Program-made: the position numbers and the translations under genes
Notes under the pieces: generated by a model
What the model was told of the DNA's origin: nothing
What the model saw: only the letters and a program-made list of their open reading frames with translations
The model's database searches: none
Source of the DNA: Brachionus rotundiformis
Taxonomy: Eukaryota > Rotifera > Eurotatoria > Ploima > Brachionidae
Length of the DNA stretch: 64,000 nucleotides
Reading direction: 5' to 3'
Assembly (NCBI GenBank): GCA_016802295.1
Contig: JAESIW010000090.1
Span: 1,288,928-1,352,927 of the forward strand
Part shown: piece after piece, positions 45,101 to 57,720 of the stretch
How the letters are laid out: each line of letters starts with the position of its first letter
Numbering within the stretch: position 1 is the stretch's first letter

Positions 45101-48100
45101 TTATAAATTGGTTATTAATTGAGTTGTGGTGTTTAGATTAAAATTGTTGAATATTGATGGTAAGTTAATTTGGTCTCTGAGTTCAAGCTGAGGCGTTGTC
45201 GGGTACATGTCCTCATCACCAAACGCGGACATGTTCGACATTACCTGGCTAAAGCTTACATTGGGCACCGACATGGCCCGCTGTAGTCTTGCCATTTTCA
45301 ACTTGGACAATTTAACATTTTGAAATTTTTCATTTATCTAGAAATAAAAGAATATTATCTATTTTTTTATCTAACCAAAAAAAACCAAATATCTTACTTG
45401 TACAAAATCAAGACGATTGTCGCGCTCGTACTCAGAGCAAATGGTAATTAGCTCCTTTATCTGCTGGGGCGTTTCGCTTCGGCAGTCATCGGGATTCGGC
45501 CTGAGCCTGCCCGAGCCAACCAAAAACAAAATCATGTTCTGTTCCTTGTGCTGATAGGGCAGCTGACCGCTGAACAATTCGTACAGTACCACACTGTACG
45601 AATAGACATCTGATTTTTGTGTGTATGGTTCAGTGACTTTTTGTTTAATGACCTCAGGTGCCATCCAAAGAATTGAGCCGGTCGGCTGGTTAGTCCGGAC
45701 TGTGTTCTGGGTCCAAGTAGACTTGACTGTCGCCAGACCAAAATCGCCAATCTTTACTGTCCATTTTTGTGCTTCGTGCTCGGCAAGAAAGTCGTGAAAG
45801 TTGCCCAGACGCGGATTGGACTCTTTGGGAATAAGGAAAATGTTGTTGGACTTCAGATCGCGGTGAAGTATGTCTCTGGCGTGCAAATATTCCATGCCAA
45901 TAGATGTTTGCTTAGCTATGTCAATCAGTTGTGAAGTGTCCCATTGGTCTTCTTCGACGTGCAAGTGCCGGTAAAGACTAGAGCCAGGACACCATTCGGT
46001 CACTATGGCCAAGTATGGTTTGAGTATACACCCAATGAAAAGAAGTATGTTGTCGTGTCTGGTCGATTTAAGAATGGCTACTTCGTTGCGGAATGCTTTC
46101 GATTGATCTGGTGAAGGATTTTGCACATTTAAGAACTTGACAGCCACTGTGCCGTGGTAAAAGTCACAACCTTGGTGAACTATACCAAATGAGCCGGAGC
46201 CAACTTTTTTGTTCATGTCTATGTTAATTTGCTTGAACGGTATTTCCCATGAGTTGAACGAGTCACGCCTGCTAGGCTTGTTGTGCTTGGGTCTATTGAC
46301 CTTGACCTCAGTGGTAGGTTCCAAGCTTATGCTTTTGCCGTACATGCTCGACAGAACGCTGCCACTCTCGCGATTCACGCTTCCACTAATGCCGTCTATG
46401 TTCGACGAGCTTGGCTTAATGTACTGGCTGCGTGGCATCGTGCTGTATATGTTGCTTGGTGATTCTTAATAATTAGATAATTTTTTTTAATAATTTGATA
46501 ACAAATCTCCAATGCCAAAACTTACTTTGGACTGGTCGACTATTATCCTAATAAAAATAAAATAAAAACAATTCATTAATTTATTAATTGAAATTTTTTT
46601 ATTAATGATAAATCCATGCATTTTTGAGTCATGCGAAAATTGTTTTATTTTTACTTGCCAAAATATAATGTGCCATTTTTTCCTTAGCTTAATTAGTCAA
46701 AAGGTAATTGATATTATTTTTTATTTTTAAAAGTTAATAGTTTTATAAAGTTGTGTATCATGCTGTTTTTATTAAAGTATTTATTTATTAATGACCTTTG
46801 GTAAATTAAATTAATCTAAAAATTTCATAATGTTTATTAAAATTTAATTATCCATTTAAATTTAAAATAGAAAATATTATCAATAATCAATTATCAGTTT
46901 AATCCTGATATTTTAGGTACCCTTTTGAAGAAAAATCGGGCGGAGTCAAATGCATATTGAAGTAGTATAAATTGAATGCGCTTTTTCAACATCAATATTT
47001 CATTTTAAATTTTAAGAAAAACCTATTTCAAAAAGCCTTGAGTTAAGACTTTTTCTCAACTCAATTGAGAGAGATAAGTCGCTTGGTTTGTGGTTCCAAG
47101 CTAGTCTAAATAGTTGCCGAGTTCGCAGCCTTGTGCTCGGATGAGTGGCGCTGTTTATGATGAACGTCCCACTGGCTTTTTTAAGAACACTCAGCACATT
47201 CATAACTATGCCAATGCCGGTCCCAAGCCCGGATGAGAAAATAGGAGGGTGGTGTATGATTAAAATTCAATGAAGAGTGAATAGTTTGAAGGAAAAGAAT
47301 GGCACATTTACAAGTCTAGTGTAAGACCAAAAATGCATTTGATTAGCCAAAAAAAGGAAAAAGATACAAACAATTGTTAGCTTTGGGTTAACGTAAATAT
47401 TCAGCTCAGTCTCACTACGGGATCTGTCACGCGATGGAATGCTTACTTTGAGTTGATTGACCGGAAGAATTTGCTGACTTATGTTAGTGATGGCTAGATC
47501 GCGTACTGGCGATTCAGACCTGCCAAAAAAGTCCAGTTCGTTCTTTGGCAAAACGTTCATTGAGCCGGCCAGAGCATTAAACGAGTTTATTTTTGGAGCG
47601 CATACAAACTGCTCTGACTTGGTCCGACACTCGTCTCTGCGACACATGACGTACAGGCATTTCGAACAAGCGTATACATTTAGTAGTGTACGCTTTTTAC
47701 AAGAGTCACATGAGCGCAGAGTGAGCGTCTTTTTTTCAAAGCTGTGACGAATTTCGTCACTTAGTTCAGCTATGCCGATGCTGTCGGCTTTAATCTTGTT
47801 AACTTCAATTGACCAGTCAAGTTTAAGACTAAAAAGAATCGTCAATTTTGGCTCCAATTTGTTAGATCGGTTAAGAGTTTTGAAAAAAAAATTATTATGA
47901 TCAAACTTAACTCGATCAAAATAATTTTTTTTTCAAACAAGATTTTTTTATAAGCCGCAGTTTAAGTCCAAGTCATGACTTGCTAAAAAACTGATCAAAT
48001 TTTTTCGAAATGTTCATGATAAACGAGAAATTAATAAAAAAGCTTTAATCTTAAAAATACCTCCTTAACAACTAAATAATATGGAATAAAAAACTCATAT

Positions 48101-51100
48101 TGATGTAATGGACTATAGTTTGAAGACTTCTCTAGCAATAATTGATCATTTATTTATCGAAGAAAATCATGGTCTAGTTGATTCAATTAAATTTATTGTG
48201 GCGATAATCAAATTAAATATGGAGTTAAACTTAGGTTACTTTAAATTTTATGATTTATTAAATGATCTAATTTATTAAAATAATAGTTAGGGGAGGACCG
48301 CGGGCAGTTTGGAATGGTCGTTAACCTCCCTTTAAGCCCATGATAGATAGTTTTGATAAAAAATAAAAAAAATTTGAAAAATCTTAATAAATAAATATGA
48401 TGTAAAATACTTTATTTAAACTTTGATTCTATAAGCAGCTTTGCTAAATCAGATAGTTTATTTTTGCACTAATTCTAAAAAGTATTTTTTATTTTATTTT
48501 CAAAATATTATTTGAGGAAGTCCTCAGGCCACTCAGAATGGATCATAGTCCTTCTTTTTAGCCTAACGTTTAAAATATTGAATTATATCAGAGCATAAAA
48601 ATGACTATAGCATGATAAAACAATATAAATTTAATTTATAAAGTATAAAGTTAGGTAAGTATAGGTTATACGATTTACTAGATAATAGTTTTTTTAAATT
48701 GTCAAATAAGTTATTGAACTTTTTGTTTGGAACAGGAGTGTCGGGAGTTACAGAGTATTTAAACAGTATATTAGAATAGTTTCTGATGATGTGCAAACTG
48801 TAGAAACTTGCAGAGTTATTTGCATACTTATTTTATCGCATTGAGCAAATTTGCTCAAGCATTTTACAGAACTAAGCTATTCTTTAAGGTAAAAAAATTA
48901 TTCAAGTTTTTCTGAATTGAAACAACTTCACAACCCCCTGTTTAAATATTGTATTTCTTTTTTATCATTTAAACGTTGGGAAATTTTTCCTACATGTTTG
49001 ACAGGTCTCAAAATACAACATCTCTTGCTTACAGTGTTTAACTTTTTTGAATATTTAAAAAAAAAACACATAAAATTTAATTACCTTAAAAGAACTAATT
49101 AGAAAAGCTATCAAAACTTATTGAACTTTAATCTTATCATCACCCAAAGGGTGTTTTCTGAAATTAGATAAAATACAAGATAAGTTAAAAATGAACTATT
49201 TTTCCAGGTTTAGTCACATGTCATAATACCAATCAATAGATTGATTTTGTGCTAAAGTAGTCTATCCTAAGAAAACTTATCTTTTAACGATTATTATTAT
49301 TTATTCAGCAAACACCGCGAGGATGATGTAAGAAAAAATTTTATTTTAAAAAATTAAAGCTTTGTTTCTCTAACTAAATTTAAAAAAAGAGTATTTTTAT
49401 AATTGAGTTAGTCATGATTAAATTAAATTAAAAGAACTACTATAATTAATTTTTTTAATTCTTAGTTAATATAAAAACACTTTGATTGATTGAAAATTTT
49501 CGGGAAATTAATTTTCCTCTTGAATATTGAAATGAAATAAAAATAACATAAACTTAATCAATCAATCAAAGTCACTAAATCTTTTATTAATTAACAAACT
49601 CTTCTATCATTAAGCATTCATAACAGATCAAGTCAGTTAAACATTACTGTTTAAATTTAAATAAAAGTAAATAAAGATCTTGACATTTGGGCGAATAAAA
49701 AGGACATGCGCAGTACTTGCAACAACAAAAAAAAATACACAATGTACTTTTTTTTGTCTGAAAATTGAATTTATTTTAGAGTGTTGCTTAATTAGATAAC
49801 TTAAATCATTTTAACCGATCTATTGATATAAACTGTAAAAAATATTGTTAAAATTACTTAATATCTTTGATATAGGCGATACATTTTCTTATTTCCATAT
49901 TTCGGTTTTTTAGTTTACTTGACACAACATCGCGTAGGGCTACAGGCTTTTTCTCAACTACAGCCGTGCTAGTGCCGATGTAAATTCTCAAAAAATCTGA
50001 GCCATTCGAGGCGTTTATTTGCTGACTTGAACCAACTTGATTGGTGTCGACCATTTCGGCAAAAGAGCGACTATTTTGATTTAGCTGAGCTGATACTTGG
50101 AGAGCACTCAAGTTGGGATTGGTGACTGAAGTGGGTAGTGAAATGGACGAGTTCGACTGTGGTAAACTAAATGGGTCGGTTTGCACGCCAGTTGGAGATA
50201 GCTGGAATATGTGACCTTGAGTGGAAAGAGGTGATGTTGGTGTGTGTGGATGTTTGACTTGAAGACTTTGGGGAGAATTTTCCAGTTTTAAGGTTGGTAC
50301 GCGCTGGTTCTGCTCGTCAGTGTCCGACGAGTCACGAGACGGAGGAGTGTTCGAGGCGCACTCCTCGTCCGCCGACTCGCTCTTGCTATTCAAACACAGC
50401 TCAAGCGTTTGCTTTTTTTCTTGCAGATAGTGCAGCTGTTGGGTCAGCTCGTTGTAAACGTCCAAGTATTCAGATGGTGGACGCCGATGGTTTGACTGGT
50501 CTTTGAATATTTCATTGTTTAACTCATTAATGGCTCCTTGAATGCGCCTAATTGACTCTTCGGTCTCTTTACGCTCCTGGAACTTCATTCAAAAATAATT
50601 TAGTCGCCTAATGCTCAAAGTCCACTCATGCCAAATGGAATAGTCTTTAAATTTTTTATATTACCTTTTCAATAGATAAAAAAGAAAAAATTCTTATCTA
50701 AAATTATTTTAATCTTGAAAATTGATCTTGAGAGATTATCAAATACAACAATTATATAAAGAGATCGCAATGCTAAATGTGCCATGATTCTCATTTAGAA
50801 GCCTTACCAGTGACGCTGCCTATACACCTTTATAATATATATGTTTTGAGTTTTGCTTATTTGTTTTAATAAGTGCATAATTTTTCATATAGAAAAACAA
50901 GATTATCTAATTTTCAATTTAAATTGAACAAATATTATTCTTTTTTTTATATGTTTTTGGTAAATTAAATAAAGTTCCTAAATTAGCTTTGGCTTAATTA
51001 AATTTGGCTTATATAGCTCAACAAATTGTCCCAGTAGTGCCAAGCATGGCCTATTTTTTTGCTCTCAAAATTTATTCAAAGAAAATAATTATCATTTATA

Positions 51101-52756
51101 AAAATATATGTAAAAACAAATCGATTTCATAACAATTTCATATTTATCTTGTCTTCTAAATAACGTTTTTAGTTAAAAAATTTTAAAAATTTACAAAATT
51201 TAAACCAAAACTTATACAACTCAGGCCTTAATTGTGTTATTAATTGTGTAGTTTAATTTTTGATAAAATAAAATAAATAATAAAAAAAATATATGAGAGT
51301 TTATAGCATATATTGTGATCAAGACTGTCTTAACTTTAGCTCAAGATCCCCCTTTTATCCCCATTGTTTATCAATTTAAACAAAGCCCTATAAAAACCAT
51401 CCAATTCAATGTTATTCTTTAAGGACATTTAAGTACATTTTTAATATAGACAAATAATAAATTAGAAATTTTCATTATTTAAATATTATATAAAAATATA
51501 ATATTCCCTGAATCTCCAAAAAAATAAATCAATAATAAAATTTAAACTGTTACTCAGGTACATGATGTTACTTTAAAATAAAAAAAAATCAAAAATTATT
51601 TTTTGACACAATGATATTTACTTAAAATAAAAAAAAATGTCTAATTTTCCTATTTATTCATTTAATTTGATTCCGGAAGTTGGAATCAAGCTTACCTTAT
51701 TTTTAAATTTTTACACAACAAATGTATAGATAATTAGAGTAAGAAATAAGCTAATAAACATAGATCAAAAATCTTTTTCCTGCCTAATTGGAAAATAATT
51801 TTTTATTTTACTCAATTTGCTACCCTGAAGAGTATAAAGACAAAAAACTAAAGCAAAATAAATATATATAATTCACTTAATTTGATAAAAATTAAACTAA
51901 CCCGACGCTAAGTTATCTATACAATCAATTTTATTACATTCTCTAATGTATAATCTTGAAGTTTTGGCGTAGATAACTTGATAACAGGCAATTAATTAAT
52001 GCAAAATTGTTATTATCTATTTAATAGGGCCTCATAGGCATCAACACTAATCGATTTATGTAGCCTAGAATACACAATAAAAAGTTTTTTATAAACACAC
52101 ATCTTTTGTTTTACAAACAAAAAATAATTTTATCTTTTTCTTTTTCGATTTATTAGGCAATTTTTAATGAGTAATAACAAATTTAATAGTTAAAAGTGTC
52201 CTAGTCTTTAAAGAGGAAGCATTCATTATCTTTTATCTAAATGTTAAATTTTATACCTGGACTATTAAGATAAGAAATGAATAGATTTTTTGGTTACTAT
52301 TGGGAAAATTTTATTTTATTTTATTTTATTATTAGTAAGTTAATTAATTAGAGAAAAATGGATACGAAAGTGTCCAAATTGGCATGAATGGTCAAGTAAT
52401 GATCTATGGGCAAATAAAACTACCTGGTCGAAATTTGTGTTATGGTTTGTCTGCGAGGTGTCCTCGGATATGATGGGGTTGTTTCGGCCGAGCGTGTTGA
52501 GCAGTGTGCGCTGGTAGCGACTGTGCGGATGGATGGTCGGATGGTGATGGATGTTGGGGTGCTTGGAAGCTTTGGCTCGATTGATGGCGTACTCGCTCGA
52601 GGTAGATGTAAAGTGGTCGAACGTCGACTTGAGGTTTGTGTCAATGAGACTCGGCTCAAGCTGCCCACTGCTCGGCATTGTGCTAAAAGATGTCCCGGAT
52701 GACGCTTCAATGCTCACACTTGGCTCCAATAGATAACTGCTCGAATCACATAACAT
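45101..52756 (-). CDS. RAF serine/threonine kinase, B-Raf type
   Basis: MAPKKK acting between Ras and MEK. Exons 52756-52424, 50582-49858, 47828-47372, 46547-46526 (22-nt microexon), 46464-45398 and 45337-45101; phases agree and give 946 aa. The exon 3 donor is the GTTTGT at 47371-47370 (an alternative GTTAAC lies nearby). Order: B-Raf-specific coiled coil (PPSEYLDVYNELTQQL), Ras-binding domain (FLRIYIGTSTAVVEKKPVAL, ending LKLDWS), divergent C1 Zn finger, then kinase: GSGSFGIVHQG, VAVKFL, HRDLKSNNIF, DFGLATVKS, TGSILWMAPEV. The C-terminal 14-3-3 site is RAMSVPNV. The N-region before the kinase is SFNSWEI in place of the SSDDWEI/SSYYWEI forms. Introns 1 and 2 are about 1.8 and 2.0 kb and carry repeats. 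Confidence 0.95.
46993..47260 (+). mobile_element. Dispersed composite repeat inside a B-Raf intron
   Basis: Shares CGCTTGGTTTGTGGTTCCAA through GTGGCGCTGTTTATGATGAA (47078-47170) and TGCCGGTCCCAAGCCCGGAT (47215-47234) followed by GAGAAAATAGGAGGGT with the copy at 61774-61955. Non-coding, opposite in orientation to the host transcript or orientation-neutral. A probable non-autonomous transposable element. Confidence 0.75.
48287..48573 (+). repeat. Two copies of the dispersed repeat core (copies 2 and 3) in a B-Raf intron
   Basis: Copy 2 at 48290-48345 (GGGGAGGACCGCGGGCAG, TTTGGAATGG, ACCTCCCTTTAAGCC) and copy 3 at about 48512-48566 (GAGGAAGTCCTCAGGCCACT, CAGAATGGATCATAGTCCTT, CTTTTTAGCC). 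Same family as 43018-43092. Confidence 0.65.
49291..49336 (+). repeat. Dispersed repeat with TTA-rich head and CCGCGAGGATGATG, copy 1
   Basis: TTATTATTATTTATTCAGCA then AACACCGCGAGGATGATGTA. A related, more diverged copy is at 57318-57372 (TTATTCAATAAACCCTTGTA, GGCGATGTTAA). Confidence 0.5.
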
Positions 52757-55700
52757 TTAATTACTCTAATTATTAATTTTCTATATCAAACAAAAAAAAA
52801 TTTTATACTAGAAAAAAAAAATTATTTTGCCAACACTAGGCCAGTTTTTCAAGGCTTCCATTCTCTTTCTTATTACACTTTTCATAAAAAATGTTTACAA
52901 CACCTGAATTTACATAATTTTCTCGGAATAATTTTATTAAAATAAAAATAAAATAATTAAAAAAGATTGCAAAATATTTTTTCTATTTTCTTAGGCGAAC
53001 CAATGATGGTCCTAAAAATACCAAAACAAAGTGATATAAGGAACTAGAGACATAAATAAATAAAAAGATAAATGACGTCATTGAGCACTATATTTACTCT
53101 TGACGCAATCAGATTTTATTGGTTCCAAGACCCAAATGAGTATTATAATTATCTACTCTTGGCATAAATTGATATTTGAGCTATGGAAAATTATTTGCGC
53201 GTCATTACAAACGCAATGCGAAAATGACATTAAAATAATTGCCACTCTAAAAAGTATAACATAGCTAAACATATCGATTTTTTGTCTAAAATTTGATTAA
53301 CTTTTTTTCTTTTTTTTATTTTTTGAAAAAAAAAAATAATATATTAAAAAAAAAGGCAATAATAATGAAAATAATCTTTAGATGAAGGAATGCACACCGA
53401 GCGCCTTCTGCGCCTCTAAATATCTAGTCCATGGCAATATGGTTGTCTTGCAACATGTGCAGAACAACTCCTAATAGACCTTTGAAGCCAATAGCGGCTC
53501 CCCTATTGACGTCAAAGGATATACATTTTGATTTGAAATTCAAATTTTTGTTTTAATTTCTCCTTTAATGCTAAAAAAGATAATATATTATTTTCAAGCA
53601 TATCTTAAAATTTCGTTTGCTTAATAAAAAATTAAAAAAATAAAAAAAAAAAAAGAGAGAAAAAGCTCGTTGTTTTATTATAATTTGCTTCATTTGGAAA
53701 TATATTATTCAACATCCGTTTGGAGCGCGCATCCAGGGCACCAAATCTAGGTAAACTATTTTAATCTTGATTTTTTAAAAGCTTCTTTGCACAAAAGCCC
53801 TGGATTTAAATTCAGTTTTTTCTCTCTATTGGTATTTAGTCATATCTAATACATGCCTAGGCGTCCTCCTCCCTCTCTATTCTCTTCTAATAATCTTGAG
53901 CGAACTAAATTTTAGAATTTAATTAATGGATTCTACTTTTCCTCCCTTGATTCTACCAAACATCAAATATTTGATATAGTCTTAGTTGATAATTGAGCTC
54001 TAAGATACTTTTAAAAGTGCATTTGTTACAATCAAATTCAAAAAGACAAGAATATAAAATATAAAAATGACGTTTAATTAGAAAATAATCTAGTATGCAT
54101 TTTTGTTTAGTAATATCACAATAGCGACTTAAAAGGCTTCAGTAGTATGCGAGTTCACTTGAAGACAAACTTGTTGTCGATATAACAATGTTCAAGGTCA
54201 CCACTTTTCAAAAGTTTTATTAGTTCAATTCTATTGGCTAGTTTCAAGCGAACACTGTACTTAGCTGGCCAAATAATCTTATGACACATGCAGACAAATT
54301 TAATGTCGATATAAATACATTTTTTTAATCTAATATTAATGTTCCGAAAAATTTATAAATATAATAAAATAAAATTGTTTATAAAAAAAAATATTTATAG
54401 CCTAAAATCTTTCTATTTTGTTTATGCTTATCAGCCAGCTAGGATATCTTAATAAACCAATTAATTATCAATTAGAATATTCTCAAAACAAATGCTCTTA
54501 ATTGTTTTTTATTTCTAACAACAACCCATCGACTTGCACTGCTTAACTCAAAAGTGCTTCTCTATTTTTATAGAAAAAAAAAAACTAAAATTTTAAATAA
54601 AAATAAATACATTTTATTTTTATTTAAAATTTTATTTATGGCATATAGAGAGCTAAATTAATGTAAAATGAATGTTAGAAACTTTAGTCAAAGAGTCTAG
54701 ACCCAGTTAAATATGGTTCACTATAGAGATCTGATTTGAATATACTAGTTACGTAATTATATTATTTAAATTAAATTCAGCATCCAGGGTTTATGTTTAC
54801 TCAATAAACAATTATAAATTAAGAAGCATATTATGTGCTAAAAGCTCTCACAGCAAGTTTTGAAAAATTTGAGAAGTTTGTTGTGTATACCTTTGATAAA
54901 CAGCGTGATTTTTATCTTTAATGGCTTGAAATGTGACCGTGATCTGAATTAATTGAAATTAGAAAATTTCTCACAGGCCTAATATTCCCATAAATTAAAT
55001 GCACACATATCTTAAAATCATATCTTATAAAAAACAATATCACTTATCTCTTAAACATTGAGTAATTCTTATCTGTACTTGAATTTTGCCCTCTTGTTTG
55101 TTTTGTCACAGAAGTTCTTAGTTCCTATTGAGTAAAATAGATAATAAAATCTGGTCGTAAAATTGGGCCTTTTTATCTAGTTGTTCTCAGAGTGTGATAT
55201 TGATCGAGAAGCCTTATGATCCCTCTTCGAAACAGGCTTTAAACACCTATAGAAAAACAATTAAACAAAATATCACATTTTGAGAAAAGTAAAATAAACA
55301 TATTAAAAGATAGGGCTTCTGTGATGTTCGTGATTTTATAGAAAAAAAACAATTTCTAAACGTTTTTGCCGTGATTAAAACAAAATTAAAATTAATTAAA
55401 AAATTATTAAAAAATATAATTTTGGTGATATGGAGTTCTAAATTTGCAAAGTAATAATCAAGGATTTTAATATTTCAATTAGAAATATTTATTCATTTTT
55501 TACCAATTTAGAGCATGCCATTTTTAGCAAAAAAATAAACAAAAAATAATCTGAATAAGTTATTTGTAGATAAATATAAATTTGAAAATGATGTATATAA
55601 AAAAAATTTAACAAAAAATGCTTTTTGATTATCCGTACTGTGTCTCTCGCTTGGCAAAGCCTTAACTAATTTACTTTCAAAGATAAAAATGCAAAAGATA

Positions 55701-55948
55701 TTTAATTATATTTTAACTAAGATTATTTAGAAAATTTTATTAATAATTAAAGATAATTTTTTTATTATTATTAAAATAATTTTTAAACAATAGTTTCCCA
55801 AAGCTGTCTAATTTGTGTTATATTTCATCTAGGCTCGTATGAGGCATCACATGAGTTTGAATCTAACCGAAATCAAAACCATTTTTCTCTATCTCATAAT
55901 TAATTATATAAAAAATTTTAAAATTAAAAATTAAATTAAAATATAAAA
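52757..55948. other. Gene-poor tract upstream of B-Raf
   Basis: 3.2 kb without a supported gene. Less AT-rich islands near 53380-53530 and 53700-53750 may be regulatory. Many A/T homopolymers. Confidence 0.5.
53074..53082. promoter_or_regulatory. Palindromic CRE-like site TGACGTCA upstream of B-Raf
   Basis: ATGACGTCAT at about 53073-53082 is a perfect cAMP-response-element palindrome, about 320 bp upstream of the B-Raf start codon. A second partial site, TTGACGTCAAAG, is at about 53507. Function is inferred from the motif only. Confidence 0.35.
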
Positions 55949-57106
55949 ATGATGAATAAAATTTTTATCTTGGCAATGCTAACCATTTCAGTGGCGACTG
56001 AATTGGACCAGTTGGACGAGTTGATTGATTTTCTGGCCAAAAATTCTGGATCCAAAATTGGTTTTCTGACACCATCGAATTATGCATCGGTCAAGAGAAT
56101 ATTGCCTGCTGGAGTGAAGCAAATATATGTAGAACATGAAGAAGACTTGACCAAAATGGTTTTGAATGGTTCAATTGTAGCTGCGTTGGTAAGTGGATTG
56201 CCAGAACAACAGTACCATGATTCGTTGCATATATTCAGTAGTAATGTGGTGACCATGCACTCATTTTTGATGGCTCCGGACCAGTCAACAGACTCGCCGC
56301 ATGGCAACTTGGAAAATTTATCTACGTACCATTTGTCACTGGCAATAAACGCGGCTCAATCAAAAATGCAGCTTAAAGGCATTGACTTAGAATTGGCAAT
56401 CAAGAACGCGCCAAAAGAAGTAGTTCAAGCGCACACATGCAAAGAAGATGACCAGTCTCAATTTTCTGTAGTGAACAAAAAAAATGCCACTGGTTTACTC
56501 AGGGATATTCTGGACAAGAAAGAAATCCGTGTTCTGGCGCAAGGTCCTGCCAATTGGGGGATAAATGATGGCAATTATTTAGTAGATCCACCGATAGGCT
56601 ATTACCCTGACTTTTTGCAGGCAGTTATGGACGAGTTTAAATATTTGTCCGGACCAGACAAAGAACCATATGGTGAAATTAAGATCAAGAGAATATTTTC
56701 AAATAAATCGCCTTTTCCATGGTACTATTTGTTTAATGGCACAGCTCATTTGACTGAGCCATACTTTATATTGGATGCGCCTTATGGCGGAAGTGGTAAA
56801 CCGTGTACAAATGATCAAGATTGTCTAAGATCGGATTCGATCTCAGGCTATGAAAAATGCGCAAATTACTGTAGAAATGGCAATAGACCAAGATATCTAA
56901 TGCTAAGATCTAGCTGCACATCTTTGGGCACTGATTCAAAATTTTACACAAAACGAACATCGAAAAGCTCCAGTGGAACTTCAACTGGAGGTCTCGTGGC
57001 CCTGATAGTTGTTCTAGTGCTGTTTGCCATTGGCGCAGTTGGTCTAATAGCTTTGCTCATTTTTAGGGAAAGAAAAGGCCAGCCTGTTTTTAAATCATTT
57101 ACATGA
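55949..57106 (+). CDS. Type I membrane protein with a solute-binding (SBP_bac_3-like) ectodomain
   Basis: Single exon, 385 aa. Signal peptide MMNKIFILAMLTISVATE; TM helix GLVALIVVLVLFAIGAVGL near the C terminus, then a short basic tail. The ectodomain contains IGYYPDFLQAVMDEF, EPYFILDAPYGGSG and a Cys-rich end (KPCTNDQDC, YEKCANYC, RSSCTSLGTDSKFYT). These resemble, from memory, bacterial-type extracellular solute-binding family 3 / periplasmic binding domains that occur patchily in aquatic eukaryotes. Several NxS/T sequons. Function unknown; it might bind a small ligand. The family assignment is tentative, the topology is clear. Confidence 0.7.
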   Translation: MMNKIFILAMLTISVATELDQLDELIDFLAKNSGSKIGFLTPSNYASVKRILPAGVKQIYVEHEEDLTKMVLNGSIVAALVSGLPEQQYHDSLHIFSSNVVTMHSFLMAPDQSTDSPHGNLENLSTYHLSLAINAAQSKMQLKGIDLELAIKNAPKEVVQAHTCKEDDQSQFSVVNKKNATGLLRDILDKKEIRVLAQGPANWGINDGNYLVDPPIGYYPDFLQAVMDEFKYLSGPDKEPYGEIKIKRIFSNKSPFPWYYLFNGTAHLTEPYFILDAPYGGSGKPCTNDQDCLRSDSISGYEKCANYCRNGNRPRYLMLRSSCTSLGTDSKFYTKRTSKSSSGTSTGGLVALIVVLVLFAIGAVGLIALLIFRERKGQPVFKSFT

Positions 57107-57317
57107 AAAAAATAGATATTCTCCAAATTTTATTATTTAATTTTTTATTTTAAATAAATTTTAAATCTCCTGTGTAGGACTTTGTCTTTCATTTCAACCA
57201 CTATTTTTCTTACATTCTTGCTTTAGCAGTGGTTTTTTGGTGCAACTGATTTGTTTATTCCAAGATCACATTTAATTGGTATCATTGGAATCAAGATAAA
57301 CAATAATTAAAGTGATA

Positions 57318-57395
57318 TATTATTATTATTATTATTTATTCAATAAACCCTTGTAGGCGATGTTAATAAAAGTAAAATAAAATAAAATAAAAATT
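57318..57395 (+). repeat. TTA/AAAAT microsatellites and diverged dispersed repeat, copy 2
   Basis: TTATTATTATTATTATTTAT followed by TCAATAAACCCTTGTAGGCG and ATGTTAATAAAAG, related to 49291-49336; then (AAAAT)n. Confidence 0.5.
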
Positions 57396-57579
57396 ATAGT
57401 TAAAATAAGATAGTTTAGTTTGAGACCAAAAAAAAGCAGCATCCGATAATTTTACTTATGAACGTTAGAATTTATTACTTTCTATTATTTTCATTATTCA
57501 ATTTATTATTCAGTTTTGCATAGTTTAAAAAAAAATAAAATTTTCTATGAAAAAAAGTAAAAAAAAATTTGTCATTCTT

Positions 57580-57720
57580 CATTAACTCTCCACATAATGG
57601 ACCAGGGGTCGGGTCTGATAATTTACACAAAGACTTTTTTACAGCCAATTTTGTTTCCTCACTCACAACTTGTTTAGCCAACGCCGCAGATTTGAAGAAT
57701 TGAGTCCATATTCTAAAATT
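57580..57720 (-). other. Short open stretch of unknown nature
   Basis: On the minus strand about 45 codons read TQFFKSAALAKQVVSEET, then LAVKKSLCKLSDPTPGPLCG, ELMKN, with protein-like composition in very AT-rich DNA. No start, signal or family recognised, and no flanking exons found. It might be an exon or a decayed gene fragment. Confidence 0.2.

Noticed and set aside
55830..55880. tRNA-like B-box word GTTTGAATC
   Set aside because: No A box, acceptor stem or cloverleaf can be built around it.
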